From Bacteroidia bacterium (GTDB lineage: Bacteria; Bacteroidota; Bacteroidia; Flavobacteriales_D; Sanyastnellaceae), in contig JAUICJ010000016.1 of NCBI GenBank assembly GCA_030427925.1, positions 1 through 63,289 on the forward strand: a stretch of 63,289 bases of DNA, written 5' to 3'. The translations under genes were made by a program, and so were the position numbers. This document shows positions 36,837-45,373 of this stretch, one piece after another. Every line of letters begins with the position of its first letter. Within the stretch, counting starts at the first letter, position 1. The notes beneath the pieces are model-generated. The model saw only the letters and a program-made list of their open reading frames with translations, searched no databases and was not told the DNA's origin.

Positions 36837-37414
36837 AGCCGCGCGACGAGCAACCCGCACTCGGTCGGCACGATGTGGTGCTCGACCCCGTTCGCGACAA
36901 ACCAGTCCAAGAACGCCCGGCACTCTTCCTCCCGGTCGATGACGTTGTCGGCCAACAACACCGAACCCGGTCCGATGAGTTTGCGCTCGAGCAGGTCCAT
37001 CAATTGCGGGTGGTACTGGTTCTTCTGCGCGTCGAAAAAGACGAGGTCGTATGGCTCAGTCAGCCCGTCGATGACGGCCCGGGCTTCTCCGATGAAGACC
37101 TTCACCGGCACGGCGCAATCGTCCATCAAGGCCTGAGCATTCCGACCGACCTCCTCGTGGAACTCGATGGTGTCGAGGTGAGCCCCCTCCGGCATGCCGC
37201 TCACGAGGTACAACGCGCTGAGTCCGTGGGCGGTGCCGATCTCCAAGGCTCGCTTGGGCGCGGTGGCCACGGTCAGGGCTTGCAACAGGCCGCCGGTGTC
37301 CGCGCGGATGGGGTTGCGCCAGCCGTAGCGTCCGTCCATATTGGTGTAGCTCTCGCCGTGCTTGGCATAGGTCTCTAATTCGGCAATGGCCGATTCAATC
37401 TTCGGTGTTCTCAT
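36833..37414 (-). CDS. SAM-dependent O-methyltransferase (catechol-OMT-like)
   Basis: A 193-residue Rossmann methyltransferase from ATG 37414 (MRTPKIESAIAELE); a TTG-initiated longer form is unlikely. The SAM motif is ALEIGTAHGLSALYL, followed by DTIEFHEE at strand 2, DLVFFDAQKNQY at strand 4 and GSVLLADNVI at strand 5, as in class I O-methyltransferases of the COMT/CCoAOMT type. The metal-binding Asp/Asp/Asn pattern of that type is consistent. It begins the probable operon O-MT, sulfotransferase, DinB, SET. TATTTTG lies about 18 bases upstream of the start. Confidence 0.88.
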   Translation of the reverse strand: MRTPKIESAIAELETYAKHGESYTNMDGRYGWRNPIRADTGGLLQALTVATAPKRALEIGTAHGLSALYLVSGMPEGAHLDTIEFHEEVGRNAQALMDDCAVPVKVFIGEARAVIDGLTEPYDLVFFDAQKNQYHPQLMDLLERKLIGPGSVLLADNVIDREEECRAFLDWFVANGVEHHIVPTECGLLVARL

Positions 37415-37476
37415 GGCCAACTTGTTTGGCACAAAATACAATCGATGACGCTTTGGTGACCATCGCCAACGGGCAT

Positions 37477-37506
37477 AAAAAAAGCCCCTTCGTTGCGGAA
37501 GGGGCT
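37477..37506 (-). terminator. Rho-independent terminator downstream of tRNA-Val
   Basis: The minus strand reads AGCCCCTTC, a short loop and GAAGGGGCT, followed by seven T. It begins 8 bases beyond the tRNA 3' end and separates it from the O-methyltransferase operon. Confidence 0.88.
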
Positions 37507-37513
37507 CGCTTGG

Positions 37514-37587
37514 TGGGCAATACTGGACTCGAACCAGTGACCTCTGCCATGTGAGGGCAGCGCTCTAACCAGCTGAGCTAAATGCCC
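37514..37587 (-). tRNA. tRNA-Val (CAC anticodon)
   Basis: The acceptor GGGCATT/ATTGCCC has one T-T mismatch. The anticodon stem CTGCC/GGCAG encloses CTCACAT, giving anticodon CAC. The T-arm contains GGTTCGAGTCC. The discriminator is A and CCA is not encoded. Confidence 0.92.
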
Positions 37588-37714
37588 AAGCGGGTGCAAA
37601 TTTCATAAATTCCTCCTAACCTTTGACCAACCTCCGCGAAAAAAACATCCCGCCGCCTGCAATCGCTTGAAGGTTAACGCTCCAGCGCAGTGAATTTTGG
37701 GCTATTTTCACTCC

Positions 37715-38146
37715 ATGAAAACGGTGATTATGCTTGCGTTGTGTTGGACTTCGGCGGCCTTGAGTGCGCAAGGGCTCGATGTCCTCGGTGGCATTCCGGT
37801 GTACGATGGGGACCGGTTGTCGTTTGTGTTGGCCCCGGCCGATGGTCCCGCTGTGGCGTGGGAGCGCGCGGCGCAGGTTCGGCCCGAGGTTTGGGCCCAA
37901 ACCGCGCTCGTGCCCGAATACGTCAAAGGGTGGCGGCTCCCCACGCGCGCCGAGTGGAACCTCATCGTGGCGCAAGCCCAACCCGACTGGGACCTCAACG
38001 AAGTGTTGTACTGGACTTCCGAAGAAGCGGATGAACACTACAGTTACGTCTGCGTCCAGCCCATGGAAACGGTGCGACCGGACGGACCGGAAGTGCGCCA
38101 CAAGAAGCAGGACGCTTTCGTCCGATTCATTCGTTCGGTCGATTAA
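37715..38146 (+). CDS. Small secreted protein with DUF1566-like C-terminus
   Basis: A 143-residue protein from ATG 37715; an in-frame TTG upstream is not needed. The signal peptide MKTVIMLALCWTSAALSAQ is clear. The second half has GWRLPTRAEWNLIV, then LYWTSEEADEHYSYV and FVRFIRSV, the pattern of DUF1566/Lcl and formylglycine-enzyme-like C-type-lectin folds (WRLPT...YWTS). Such domains are structural or ligand-binding. It has no lipobox or T9SS domain, so a periplasmic location is likely. It is divergent from tRNA-Val and upstream of the large nucleotidase gene. Confidence 0.78.
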   Translation: MKTVIMLALCWTSAALSAQGLDVLGGIPVYDGDRLSFVLAPADGPAVAWERAAQVRPEVWAQTALVPEYVKGWRLPTRAEWNLIVAQAQPDWDLNEVLYWTSEEADEHYSYVCVQPMETVRPDGPEVRHKKQDAFVRFIRSVD

Positions 38147-38294
38147 CAAAGCCGAAACACCGACAACGTTTCCGCAACGCATGCGCCACAACGGGCTGAT
38201 ATTTCCGCCCGGTTTCTTGACAATTCCTTCCGATTCTTCGTGCCCGTAGGTTGAATGCGATGGCGTGTTTTGGAGTCAAATCCAAAACCACATC

Positions 38295-41200
38295 ATGAAC
38301 CGTTTCATCCTCACGACAGCGGCCCTCCTTGCATGGTCAGCTGGCACCAGTCAGGCCCAGGATTGCGGCCTGTTCTTCAGCGAATACGCTGAGGGAAGCT
38401 CCTTTAATAAGTACGTGGAGCTCTACAATCCCACCGGATCAAGCATCGCGCTCGACGGGATTTCCATTGAAGTTTACATGAACGGCGCGACGGACGCGAG
38501 CAGTTCGATGGCCCTGACCGGCGCGCTCGGAGCGGGCGAAGTCGCGTTGTACGCGCACCCCTCAGCCGACGCGTCCATCCTGGCCCTCGCCACGGAAACG
38601 AACGGCTCGGTCATCAACTGGAATGGCAACGATGCGGTCCTCCTGCGCGGCGCTTCCGGTGAGGTCCTCGACGTGATCGGCGAAATCGGATCATCCGCAA
38701 ACTTCGCCGTCGCCGATGCCGACACGAAGGACAACACCCTGGTCCGCAAGCCGGAAGTCGGGCACGGCACCAGCGACTGGGCTTCGGCCGCGGGTACGGA
38801 CGCCGCCACTTCCGAGTGGGTGGCGCTGCCGAACAACGACTGGACGGACGCGGGCGTGCACACCTGCACGGCGGTTTGTGCTGCCACCCCCGCCAGCGAA
38901 TTCACGCTGCGCGTCTTGCACAACAACGACGGCGAATCCAGCCTCCTCGAAGTGGACCACTTCCTCGCCACGGTCAACGCGGAGCGCGCGGCCTCGGCAG
39001 CGGAAGGCGTTCCGACCATCATGTTGAGCTCCGGTGATAACTTCCTCGCGGGCTCGATTTTCACGTTGAGCCAAAACACGAACACCTATTACGACGCGAT
39101 GGCCCTCGATCGCATCGGGTACGACGCCCTGTGCCTCGGCAACCACGATTTCGACTTCGGCCCCGCTGTCCTCGCGGACTTCATCGAGAGCTACGAGTTG
39201 ACGACGCCTCCTTACTTGAGCGCGAACTTGGACTTCTCGACGGAGCCGGAGTTGGCCGGCCTCGCGGCTGCAGGCCGCATCTTGCCTTCGACCGTCTTGA
39301 ACGTGGAAGGGGAGCAAGTGGCCGTCATCGGGTTGACGACGCCGTTGTTGAATGGCATTTCGAGCCCGGGTTTGGTCGGCATCAACTCCGACATCGTGGG
39401 CGTGGTCCAAACCGAAGTGGACGCCTACGAAGCCGCTGGCATCAACAAGATCATCGTCATTTCGCACTTGCAATCGGTGACGAACGACATGGATTTGGCT
39501 GGAGCCTTGACCGGCGTCGACCTCATCATCGCAGGCGGGGGCGACCAATTGCTCACCAACTCCTTGTACGACACGGACTACGATGTCTACGGCAGCTACC
39601 CGCTCGCCACGACCGACGCCGACGGCGGCCCCGCTTACGTGGTCACCACCATCGGCAACTACCGCTTCCTCGGTAGCCTGAAGATGACCTTCGACGCGGA
39701 CGGCCACGTCACGAGCATCCACAGCGACGAGAGCGACGTCATCCAGGTCGACACGAGCGAGGGCGCCGCTTCCGATGCCGACATGTACACCAGCGTCGTG
39801 GCTCCCCTCGAAGCCGCGTTGTCCCAAACCCAAGTCATCGCGACCACGGAAATCGACTTCGATGTGCGCAAGAACATCATCCGCTCGCGCGAAACCGGCA
39901 TCGGCAACATCATCGCCGATGCGTACTTGAGCAAGGCCCGCGAATGGGCGCTCATGCAAGGCCACGATGTGCCCCAAATGGGCTTCGCCAACGGCGGCGG
40001 CATCCGCTCCAACACGATTTACCCCGCGGGCGAAATCACGGACCAAGACGCGGGCAACATCCTGCCGTTCCCGAACTACATCTCCATCATGGAGGATGTT
40101 CCCTCCTTCGTCATCAAGTACGTGTTCGAAAACGCTTACAGCCAAGTGAGCTTGGATGAAACGGGCGAACTCGTCGGTGACGATGGCCGCTTCGCGCACA
40201 TTGCGGACGCGGCGATCGTTTATGACATCGCGGGCGAAGCGTACACCCACGACGCATCGGGCACGCCGGTGGTCGAAGGCAGCCGCATCCTCAGCATGGT
40301 GCTCGCCGACGGCACCGTGGTCGTCGAAAACGGCGTGGCCGTGGAAGGCGTGACGGTCGACATCGCGTCGGTGGACTTCTCGTTGAACGGGGGCGACTTC
40401 TACCCGTTCGACCTCGCGGGTTCGCCGGTGTTGGTTTCGGAATTCGCAGCGCTCGACGCGTTCATTGACTACTTGACCACGGATTTGGGCGGACTCGTTG
40501 AGGCGGCTGAATACGTGCAGGATCCGGGCATGGATGCGGGCCGCATTCAAGTCCAAACCCCGACCTGCGACGACCCCACGGCCTGCACCTACTTGCAGGA
40601 CACGTTCTGCTTCTACGCGGACGACTGCGGCGTGTGCAACGGCGACGGCAGCACCTGCATCGAAGGGTGCACGAACGAATTGGCTTGCAACTACTACGAT
40701 TTGGCCGTGATCGACGACGGCTCGTGCATCGTCCCGACCCCGGGCAACCCCTGCCCCACCACGGTTTCAGTGACCGTTTCAAGCGGATCCGATGACGCGG
40801 AAGAGCAGCTCGACCCGTCGAACCCCTACTTCAGCGGTTACCCGTACATGGATTCCAGCGACCTCGAATTGACCTTCGATGGCGGCGAGCAAGAAGTGGG
40901 CATTCGCTTCGCATCGTTGGCGGTGCCCGCGGGCGCAACCATCACCGAGGCGTACATCCAATTCACGGCCGACGCTTCGCACGACGGTGAGACGAATTTG
41001 ACGGTCCTCGTGGAGAACAGCGTGAACCCCGCGACGTACTCGGCCGATGTGCTGAACGACGTGAGCAACCGCGATAAGTTCCAATTGCCGGTGGAATGGT
41101 CGAACGTGCCGGCGTGGACGGCGGGATTGGCTGGAATCGATCAGCGGACGCCGGATTTGGCCGCGCTCGTTCAGCACATCATCGACAGCGAAGGCTGGGC

Positions 41201-44200
41201 ATCGGGCAACCCGATCAACTTCATCATCACGGGAACGGGACGCCGCGAAGCCGAATCGTTCGAAAACGACGAAGCCGACGCTTCCCTCGCCCCGACCCTC
41301 GTCGTGAGCTACCAAGAACTGAGCGGTGAAGGCTGCACGGACAACGCGGCGAGCAACTACGACCCCGCAGCCGTCATCGACAACGGCACCTGCACGTACG
41401 AAGTGAGCTTCGCTGTGGCGACCGGTTCGGACGACATCGAAGAGACGTTGAACACGGACGCGACCTACTACGACGGCGGCTTGCCTTACATGGATTCAAG
41501 CGACCTCGAACTCGTCCAAGACGGCGATGCGAACCAGGCCGTCGGTGTGCGTTTCACGGGCTTGAACATTGCTCAAGGCCAAACCATCGCCTCCGCCTAC
41601 ATCCAGTTCGCGACCGACGAGGTGAGCACGGGCGCAGCGGCCATCGAAATCGCGATCCAAGACGCGGCCGACACGGAAACGTTCGACCCGAACACGGCCT
41701 TTGACGCAAGCGGACGCCCGACCCTCGGTGCGACCGTTTCATGGGACGTTCCGGAGTGGTTGACGGTGGGTGAAGCGGGCGCGGATCAGCGGACGCCGGA
41801 TTTGGCCAGCTTGCTCCAGGCCATCGTCGATCGTGCGGACTGGGCGCCGTACAACGCGGTGACGTTCATCCTCACCGGTTCGGGCACGCGGACGGCTGAA
41901 GCCTTCGAAGGCGATGCGGCCCTCGCTCCCCGCCTCGTCGTGGAAGTGCTCGGCACGCCGGCTTTGGCCCTCGGTTGCACCGACGAAGCAGCGACCAACT
42001 ACGATGCCAACGCCGGCATCGACGACGGCTCGTGCACCTACCTCGTGGCAGCGACCATCGCGGAAATCCAGGAAGGGCAGTTGACGGAAGCCTTTACGGG
42101 CACGCCGGTGACGACGTCCGGTGTGGTCACCTACGTGAACGGTTCGTTCTTCATTTTGCAAGACGGAACGGGCGCTTACTCGGCCATTTCCGCCTACACC
42201 AGCGGACACGGTTTGAGCGTGGGAGACGACGTGACGGTGACCGCTTCGGTGACCGAGTACAACGGTTTGACCGAGCTCATCAGCTTCACGGACATCACCG
42301 TCAACGGCACGGCCGCCCTCCCTGCAGCCGAAGTCCTCGGAACGGGCGAACTGAACGACGAGCAGTGGGAAAGCGTGCTCGTGGCCACCACGGGTGAAGT
42401 TTCCGCCGTGGCAAACCAGTACGGCGAATGGCTCTTGAACGATGGCTCGGGCGATGTGCAGGTTGACGATTACGATGTGTCGGTGCCTGCGGATTTGACC
42501 CTCGGTCAGGTCTATTACGTGGAAGGTCCGTTGACTTACGCCTTCGGTGCGTTCGAATTGCGTGCCTTGGTGCAAGAACTGCAGCCGGCGGTTTGCCAAC
42601 TCGGCGTGGTGTACGTCAGCGAGGCGCACACCAGCGGTGAGCCGAAGGACTACATCGAGCTGTACAACAGCGGCAGCGAGGACTGCTTGCTCACAGGTTT
42701 CCAATTGGACGACAGCGAAGAGTTGGCGGACTTGACGTTCGGCGACGTGGTCATCCCGGCGGGCGGCTTCTGGCTCGGCTACGAGGATGATCCGGAGTCG
42801 TTCACGAGCGGTTTGTCGAGCGGCGGTGACCTCGTGGTCTTTGCCGACCCGCAAGGCAACACGTTGATCGTGGAGGCCGGCCCGAGCATCGGCATCTTGT
42901 CGAAGAGCTTCGACGCGGAAGGCAACGGCTGCTACACCCTGCCCACGCCGGGTGCCGCAAACGACGCGTGCGGGGTGGTCGGCTGCACCGACGCCACGGC
43001 GTGCAATTTCAACAGCGAAGCGACCGCCGACGACGGATCGTGCACGTTCAGCGACGGCATCCTCGACTGCGACGGGGTTTGCGTCAACGATGCGGACGGT
43101 GACGGGATTTGTGACGAAAACGAAGCCCTCGAAGGCTGCACGGATCCGACGGCTGAGAACTACAACGCCCAAGCGAACTTGGACGACGGTTCTTGCTGGA
43201 CCAGCGACCTCGCCTTCACGGTGGCCGGCACGCACGGCACCGGCCAATTCGACGCCGGCGCCGCCGAGATCGTCGATTACCACGCCGGCACGCAGCGGTT
43301 GTTCTACGTCAACGCCTCGGCCCGGACGGTTGACGCCCTCGACATGAGCGACCCGAACAACTTGACGCTCGCCTTCACGTTCGACGCGACCGCGTATGGT
43401 GCCAGCGCGAACGGGCTCGTCGTCTTCGGCGATCACGTGGCCGTGGCGATCGAAGGCAATGCCATCGATGAGCAAGGCCAAATCGTCATCATCGACACCG
43501 ACGGCAACTTCGTCAGCAGCGCGCCCGCGGGCTACCTGCCCGATGCGGTCACCGTTTCGCACGATGGCACGACGCTCGCTGTGGCGAACGAAGGCCAGCC
43601 GAGCGAAGATTACACCTACGACCCGGTCGGCTCGACGACCCTCATCGACGTGACGAACCCGGCCAGCCCGGTCACCACGCAGGTCAGCTTCGCCGGGATT
43701 ACGGAGGAGATGTTGGACGAGTCGATCCGCATCTTTGGCCCGAACGCCAGCATCGAGCAAGACCTCGAGCCGGAATACAGCGCCTTCAGCGGCGACGACA
43801 GCAAGGTCTACGTGAGCTGCCAGGAGAACAACTGCATCATCACGATCGACGTGGCGAGCGGCCAGGTGGAGAACATTTGGGGCCTCGGCTTCAAGGACCA
43901 CGCGCTCGCGGGCAATGCGCTCGACGCTTCGAACCAGGACGACGCCATTAACATCGCGAACTGGCCGGTGAAGGGCGTGTTCATGCCGGACGCCATCCAC
44001 TCGTACGAGGTGGCAGGCCAAACCTACCTCGTCGCCGCCAACGAGGGCGACTCCCGCGACTACAGCGGCTACTCGGAGGAAGCGCGCGTGAAGGACGTGA
44101 CCCTCGACCCGACGGCGTTCCCGAACGCGGCGGAACTGCAGTTGCCGGAGAACCTGGGTCGCTTGCTCATCACGACGAGCATGGGCGACACGGACGGCGA

Positions 44201-45299
44201 CGGCGATTTCGACGAGCTGTACTCGTTCGGCGGTCGGTCGTTCACGATTTACACGGCGGAAGGGGATTTGGTCTACGACAGCGGCGACGATTTCGAACAG
44301 ATCCTGTCGGTGCTGCACCCGAACGACTTCAACTCCAACAACTCGGGCAACGACAGCTTCGACAACCGTTCGGACGACAAAGGCCCTGAGCCCGAAGGCA
44401 TTGACATCGGCGTCATCAACGGTCGCACCTACGCGTTCATCGGCCTCGAGCGCATGAGCGGCGTGATGATCTACGACATCACCGATCCGACGGCTCCGGT
44501 TTACCAGCGCTACCTCTCGAACCGCGACTTCGCCGTGGACAACAACGCGTTGCAACTCGACGCGGGCGCAGCCGGCGACCTCGGTCCGGAAGGCCTCGTG
44601 TTCATCCCTGAAACGGCTTCGCCCGATGGCATGCCATACCTCGTCACTTCAAACGAAATCTCGGGAACGGTGACGGCTTACGCCTTGACCAGCAGCGTGG
44701 TGGCTCCGGAAGTGGCGGTTTGCCAACTCGGCGTGGTGTACGTCAGCGAAGCGCACACCAGCGGTGACCCCGAAGACTACATCGAGCTCTACAACAGCGG
44801 TGCGGAAGACTGCTCGCTCGAAGGGTTCCAACTCGACGACAACACGGCGTTAACGGACTTGACGTTCGGTGACGTGGTCATCGCAGCAGGCGGCTACTGG
44901 CTTGGCTACGAAGACGCGGAGGGATCATTCGGCAGCGGGTTGTCGAGCGGCGGCGACATCGTGGTGCTCGGCAACGGACTCGGCGACCAGCTCGTCGTGA
45001 CCTTGGGCGGCAGCATCGGCGGCTACTCGCAGAGCTTCGACGCGGACGGCAACGGTTGCTACACGGAGCCCACGCCGGGCGCGGACAACGCGGCCTGTGA
45101 GGAAACCCAACTCGTGACGGTGGACGACCTCGGTTGCACGTACGCCGGTGCCTGCAACTTCAACCCGGACGCGTTGTTTGACGACGGGTCTTGCGTGTAC
45201 TTGCCGGGTGACTTGACCGGAAACGGCGTGGTGGACGCCCTCGACTTGCTCGACTTCTTGGCGTCTTACACTTCGACCTGTTCTGACATTGGATTCTGA
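38295..45299 (+). CDS. Giant secreted 5'-nucleotidase/metallophosphatase with choice-of-anchor I and lamin-tail domains
   Basis: A 2334-residue protein from ATG 38295, with a signal peptide ending SQAQ. In order: a lamin-tail domain (about 25-195); a calcineurin-like 5'-nucleotidase domain with LHNNDGES and LGNHDFDFG (about 205-450) and its C-terminal substrate domain with FANGGGIRSNT (to about 750); Cys-rich GCTNELACNY/DDGSC modules; two copies of a module containing MDSSDLEL and DQRTPDLA; an OB-fold-like region (about 1250-1427); lamin-tail; a choice-of-anchor I region (about 1640-2130); lamin-tail; a last GCTYAGACNF module; and a degenerate dockerin-like tail (DLTGNGVVDALD). It probably hydrolyses extracellular nucleotides for phosphate. 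No classic T9SS CTD is seen. Confidence 0.9.
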   Translation: MNRFILTTAALLAWSAGTSQAQDCGLFFSEYAEGSSFNKYVELYNPTGSSIALDGISIEVYMNGATDASSSMALTGALGAGEVALYAHPSADASILALATETNGSVINWNGNDAVLLRGASGEVLDVIGEIGSSANFAVADADTKDNTLVRKPEVGHGTSDWASAAGTDAATSEWVALPNNDWTDAGVHTCTAVCAATPASEFTLRVLHNNDGESSLLEVDHFLATVNAERAASAAEGVPTIMLSSGDNFLAGSIFTLSQNTNTYYDAMALDRIGYDALCLGNHDFDFGPAVLADFIESYELTTPPYLSANLDFSTEPELAGLAAAGRILPSTVLNVEGEQVAVIGLTTPLLNGISSPGLVGINSDIVGVVQTEVDAYEAAGINKIIVISHLQSVTNDMDLAGALTGVDLIIAGGGDQLLTNSLYDTDYDVYGSYPLATTDADGGPAYVVTTIGNYRFLGSLKMTFDADGHVTSIHSDESDVIQVDTSEGAASDADMYTSVVAPLEAALSQTQVIATTEIDFDVRKNIIRSRETGIGNIIADAYLSKAREWALMQGHDVPQMGFANGGGIRSNTIYPAGEITDQDAGNILPFPNYISIMEDVPSFVIKYVFENAYSQVSLDETGELVGDDGRFAHIADAAIVYDIAGEAYTHDASGTPVVEGSRILSMVLADGTVVVENGVAVEGVTVDIASVDFSLNGGDFYPFDLAGSPVLVSEFAALDAFIDYLTTDLGGLVEAAEYVQDPGMDAGRIQVQTPTCDDPTACTYLQDTFCFYADDCGVCNGDGSTCIEGCTNELACNYYDLAVIDDGSCIVPTPGNPCPTTVSVTVSSGSDDAEEQLDPSNPYFSGYPYMDSSDLELTFDGGEQEVGIRFASLAVPAGATITEAYIQFTADASHDGETNLTVLVENSVNPATYSADVLNDVSNRDKFQLPVEWSNVPAWTAGLAGIDQRTPDLAALVQHIIDSEGWASGNPINFIITGTGRREAESFENDEADASLAPTLVVSYQELSGEGCTDNAASNYDPAAVIDNGTCTYEVSFAVATGSDDIEETLNTDATYYDGGLPYMDSSDLELVQDGDANQAVGVRFTGLNIAQGQTIASAYIQFATDEVSTGAAAIEIAIQDAADTETFDPNTAFDASGRPTLGATVSWDVPEWLTVGEAGADQRTPDLASLLQAIVDRADWAPYNAVTFILTGSGTRTAEAFEGDAALAPRLVVEVLGTPALALGCTDEAATNYDANAGIDDGSCTYLVAATIAEIQEGQLTEAFTGTPVTTSGVVTYVNGSFFILQDGTGAYSAISAYTSGHGLSVGDDVTVTASVTEYNGLTELISFTDITVNGTAALPAAEVLGTGELNDEQWESVLVATTGEVSAVANQYGEWLLNDGSGDVQVDDYDVSVPADLTLGQVYYVEGPLTYAFGAFELRALVQELQPAVCQLGVVYVSEAHTSGEPKDYIELYNSGSEDCLLTGFQLDDSEELADLTFGDVVIPAGGFWLGYEDDPESFTSGLSSGGDLVVFADPQGNTLIVEAGPSIGILSKSFDAEGNGCYTLPTPGAANDACGVVGCTDATACNFNSEATADDGSCTFSDGILDCDGVCVNDADGDGICDENEALEGCTDPTAENYNAQANLDDGSCWTSDLAFTVAGTHGTGQFDAGAAEIVDYHAGTQRLFYVNASARTVDALDMSDPNNLTLAFTFDATAYGASANGLVVFGDHVAVAIEGNAIDEQGQIVIIDTDGNFVSSAPAGYLPDAVTVSHDGTTLAVANEGQPSEDYTYDPVGSTTLIDVTNPASPVTTQVSFAGITEEMLDESIRIFGPNASIEQDLEPEYSAFSGDDSKVYVSCQENNCIITIDVASGQVENIWGLGFKDHALAGNALDASNQDDAINIANWPVKGVFMPDAIHSYEVAGQTYLVAANEGDSRDYSGYSEEARVKDVTLDPTAFPNAAELQLPENLGRLLITTSMGDTDGDGDFDELYSFGGRSFTIYTAEGDLVYDSGDDFEQILSVLHPNDFNSNNSGNDSFDNRSDDKGPEPEGIDIGVINGRTYAFIGLERMSGVMIYDITDPTAPVYQRYLSNRDFAVDNNALQLDAGAAGDLGPEGLVFIPETASPDGMPYLVTSNEISGTVTAYALTSSVVAPEVAVCQLGVVYVSEAHTSGDPEDYIELYNSGAEDCSLEGFQLDDNTALTDLTFGDVVIAAGGYWLGYEDAEGSFGSGLSSGGDIVVLGNGLGDQLVVTLGGSIGGYSQSFDADGNGCYTEPTPGADNAACEETQLVTVDDLGCTYAGACNFNPDALFDDGSCVYLPGDLTGNGVVDALDLLDFLASYTSTCSDIGF

Positions 45300-45335
45300 C
45301 CACGCTTCCCGCAACGGCGGGTGAGTTGACCGACG

Positions 45336-45367
45336 AAGCCGGGCCCTGCGGGGTCCGGCTTTATCTT
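45336..45367 (+). terminator. Rho-independent terminator after the nucleotidase gene
   Basis: AAGCCGG pairs with CCGGCTT across a GC-rich internal stem (GCCC tgc GGGG), followed by TTATCTTT. It ends 7 bases before the CotH ATG, so the TTATCTTTA tract may serve both as terminator tail and as the -7 element of the next gene. Confidence 0.75.
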
Positions 45368-45373
45368 TATCGC

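Noticed and set aside
38217-38254. Canonical -33/-7 promoter pair upstream of the nucleotidase gene
   Set aside because: A TTG and a TAGGTTGA are present, but the spacing (27 bases) is too long for the Bacteroidota -33/-7 architecture.
41739-44555. Long minus-strand ORF of 938 codons
   Set aside because: It is antisense to the nucleotidase/choice-of-anchor gene, with composition typical of high-GC shadow frames and no recognisable motif.
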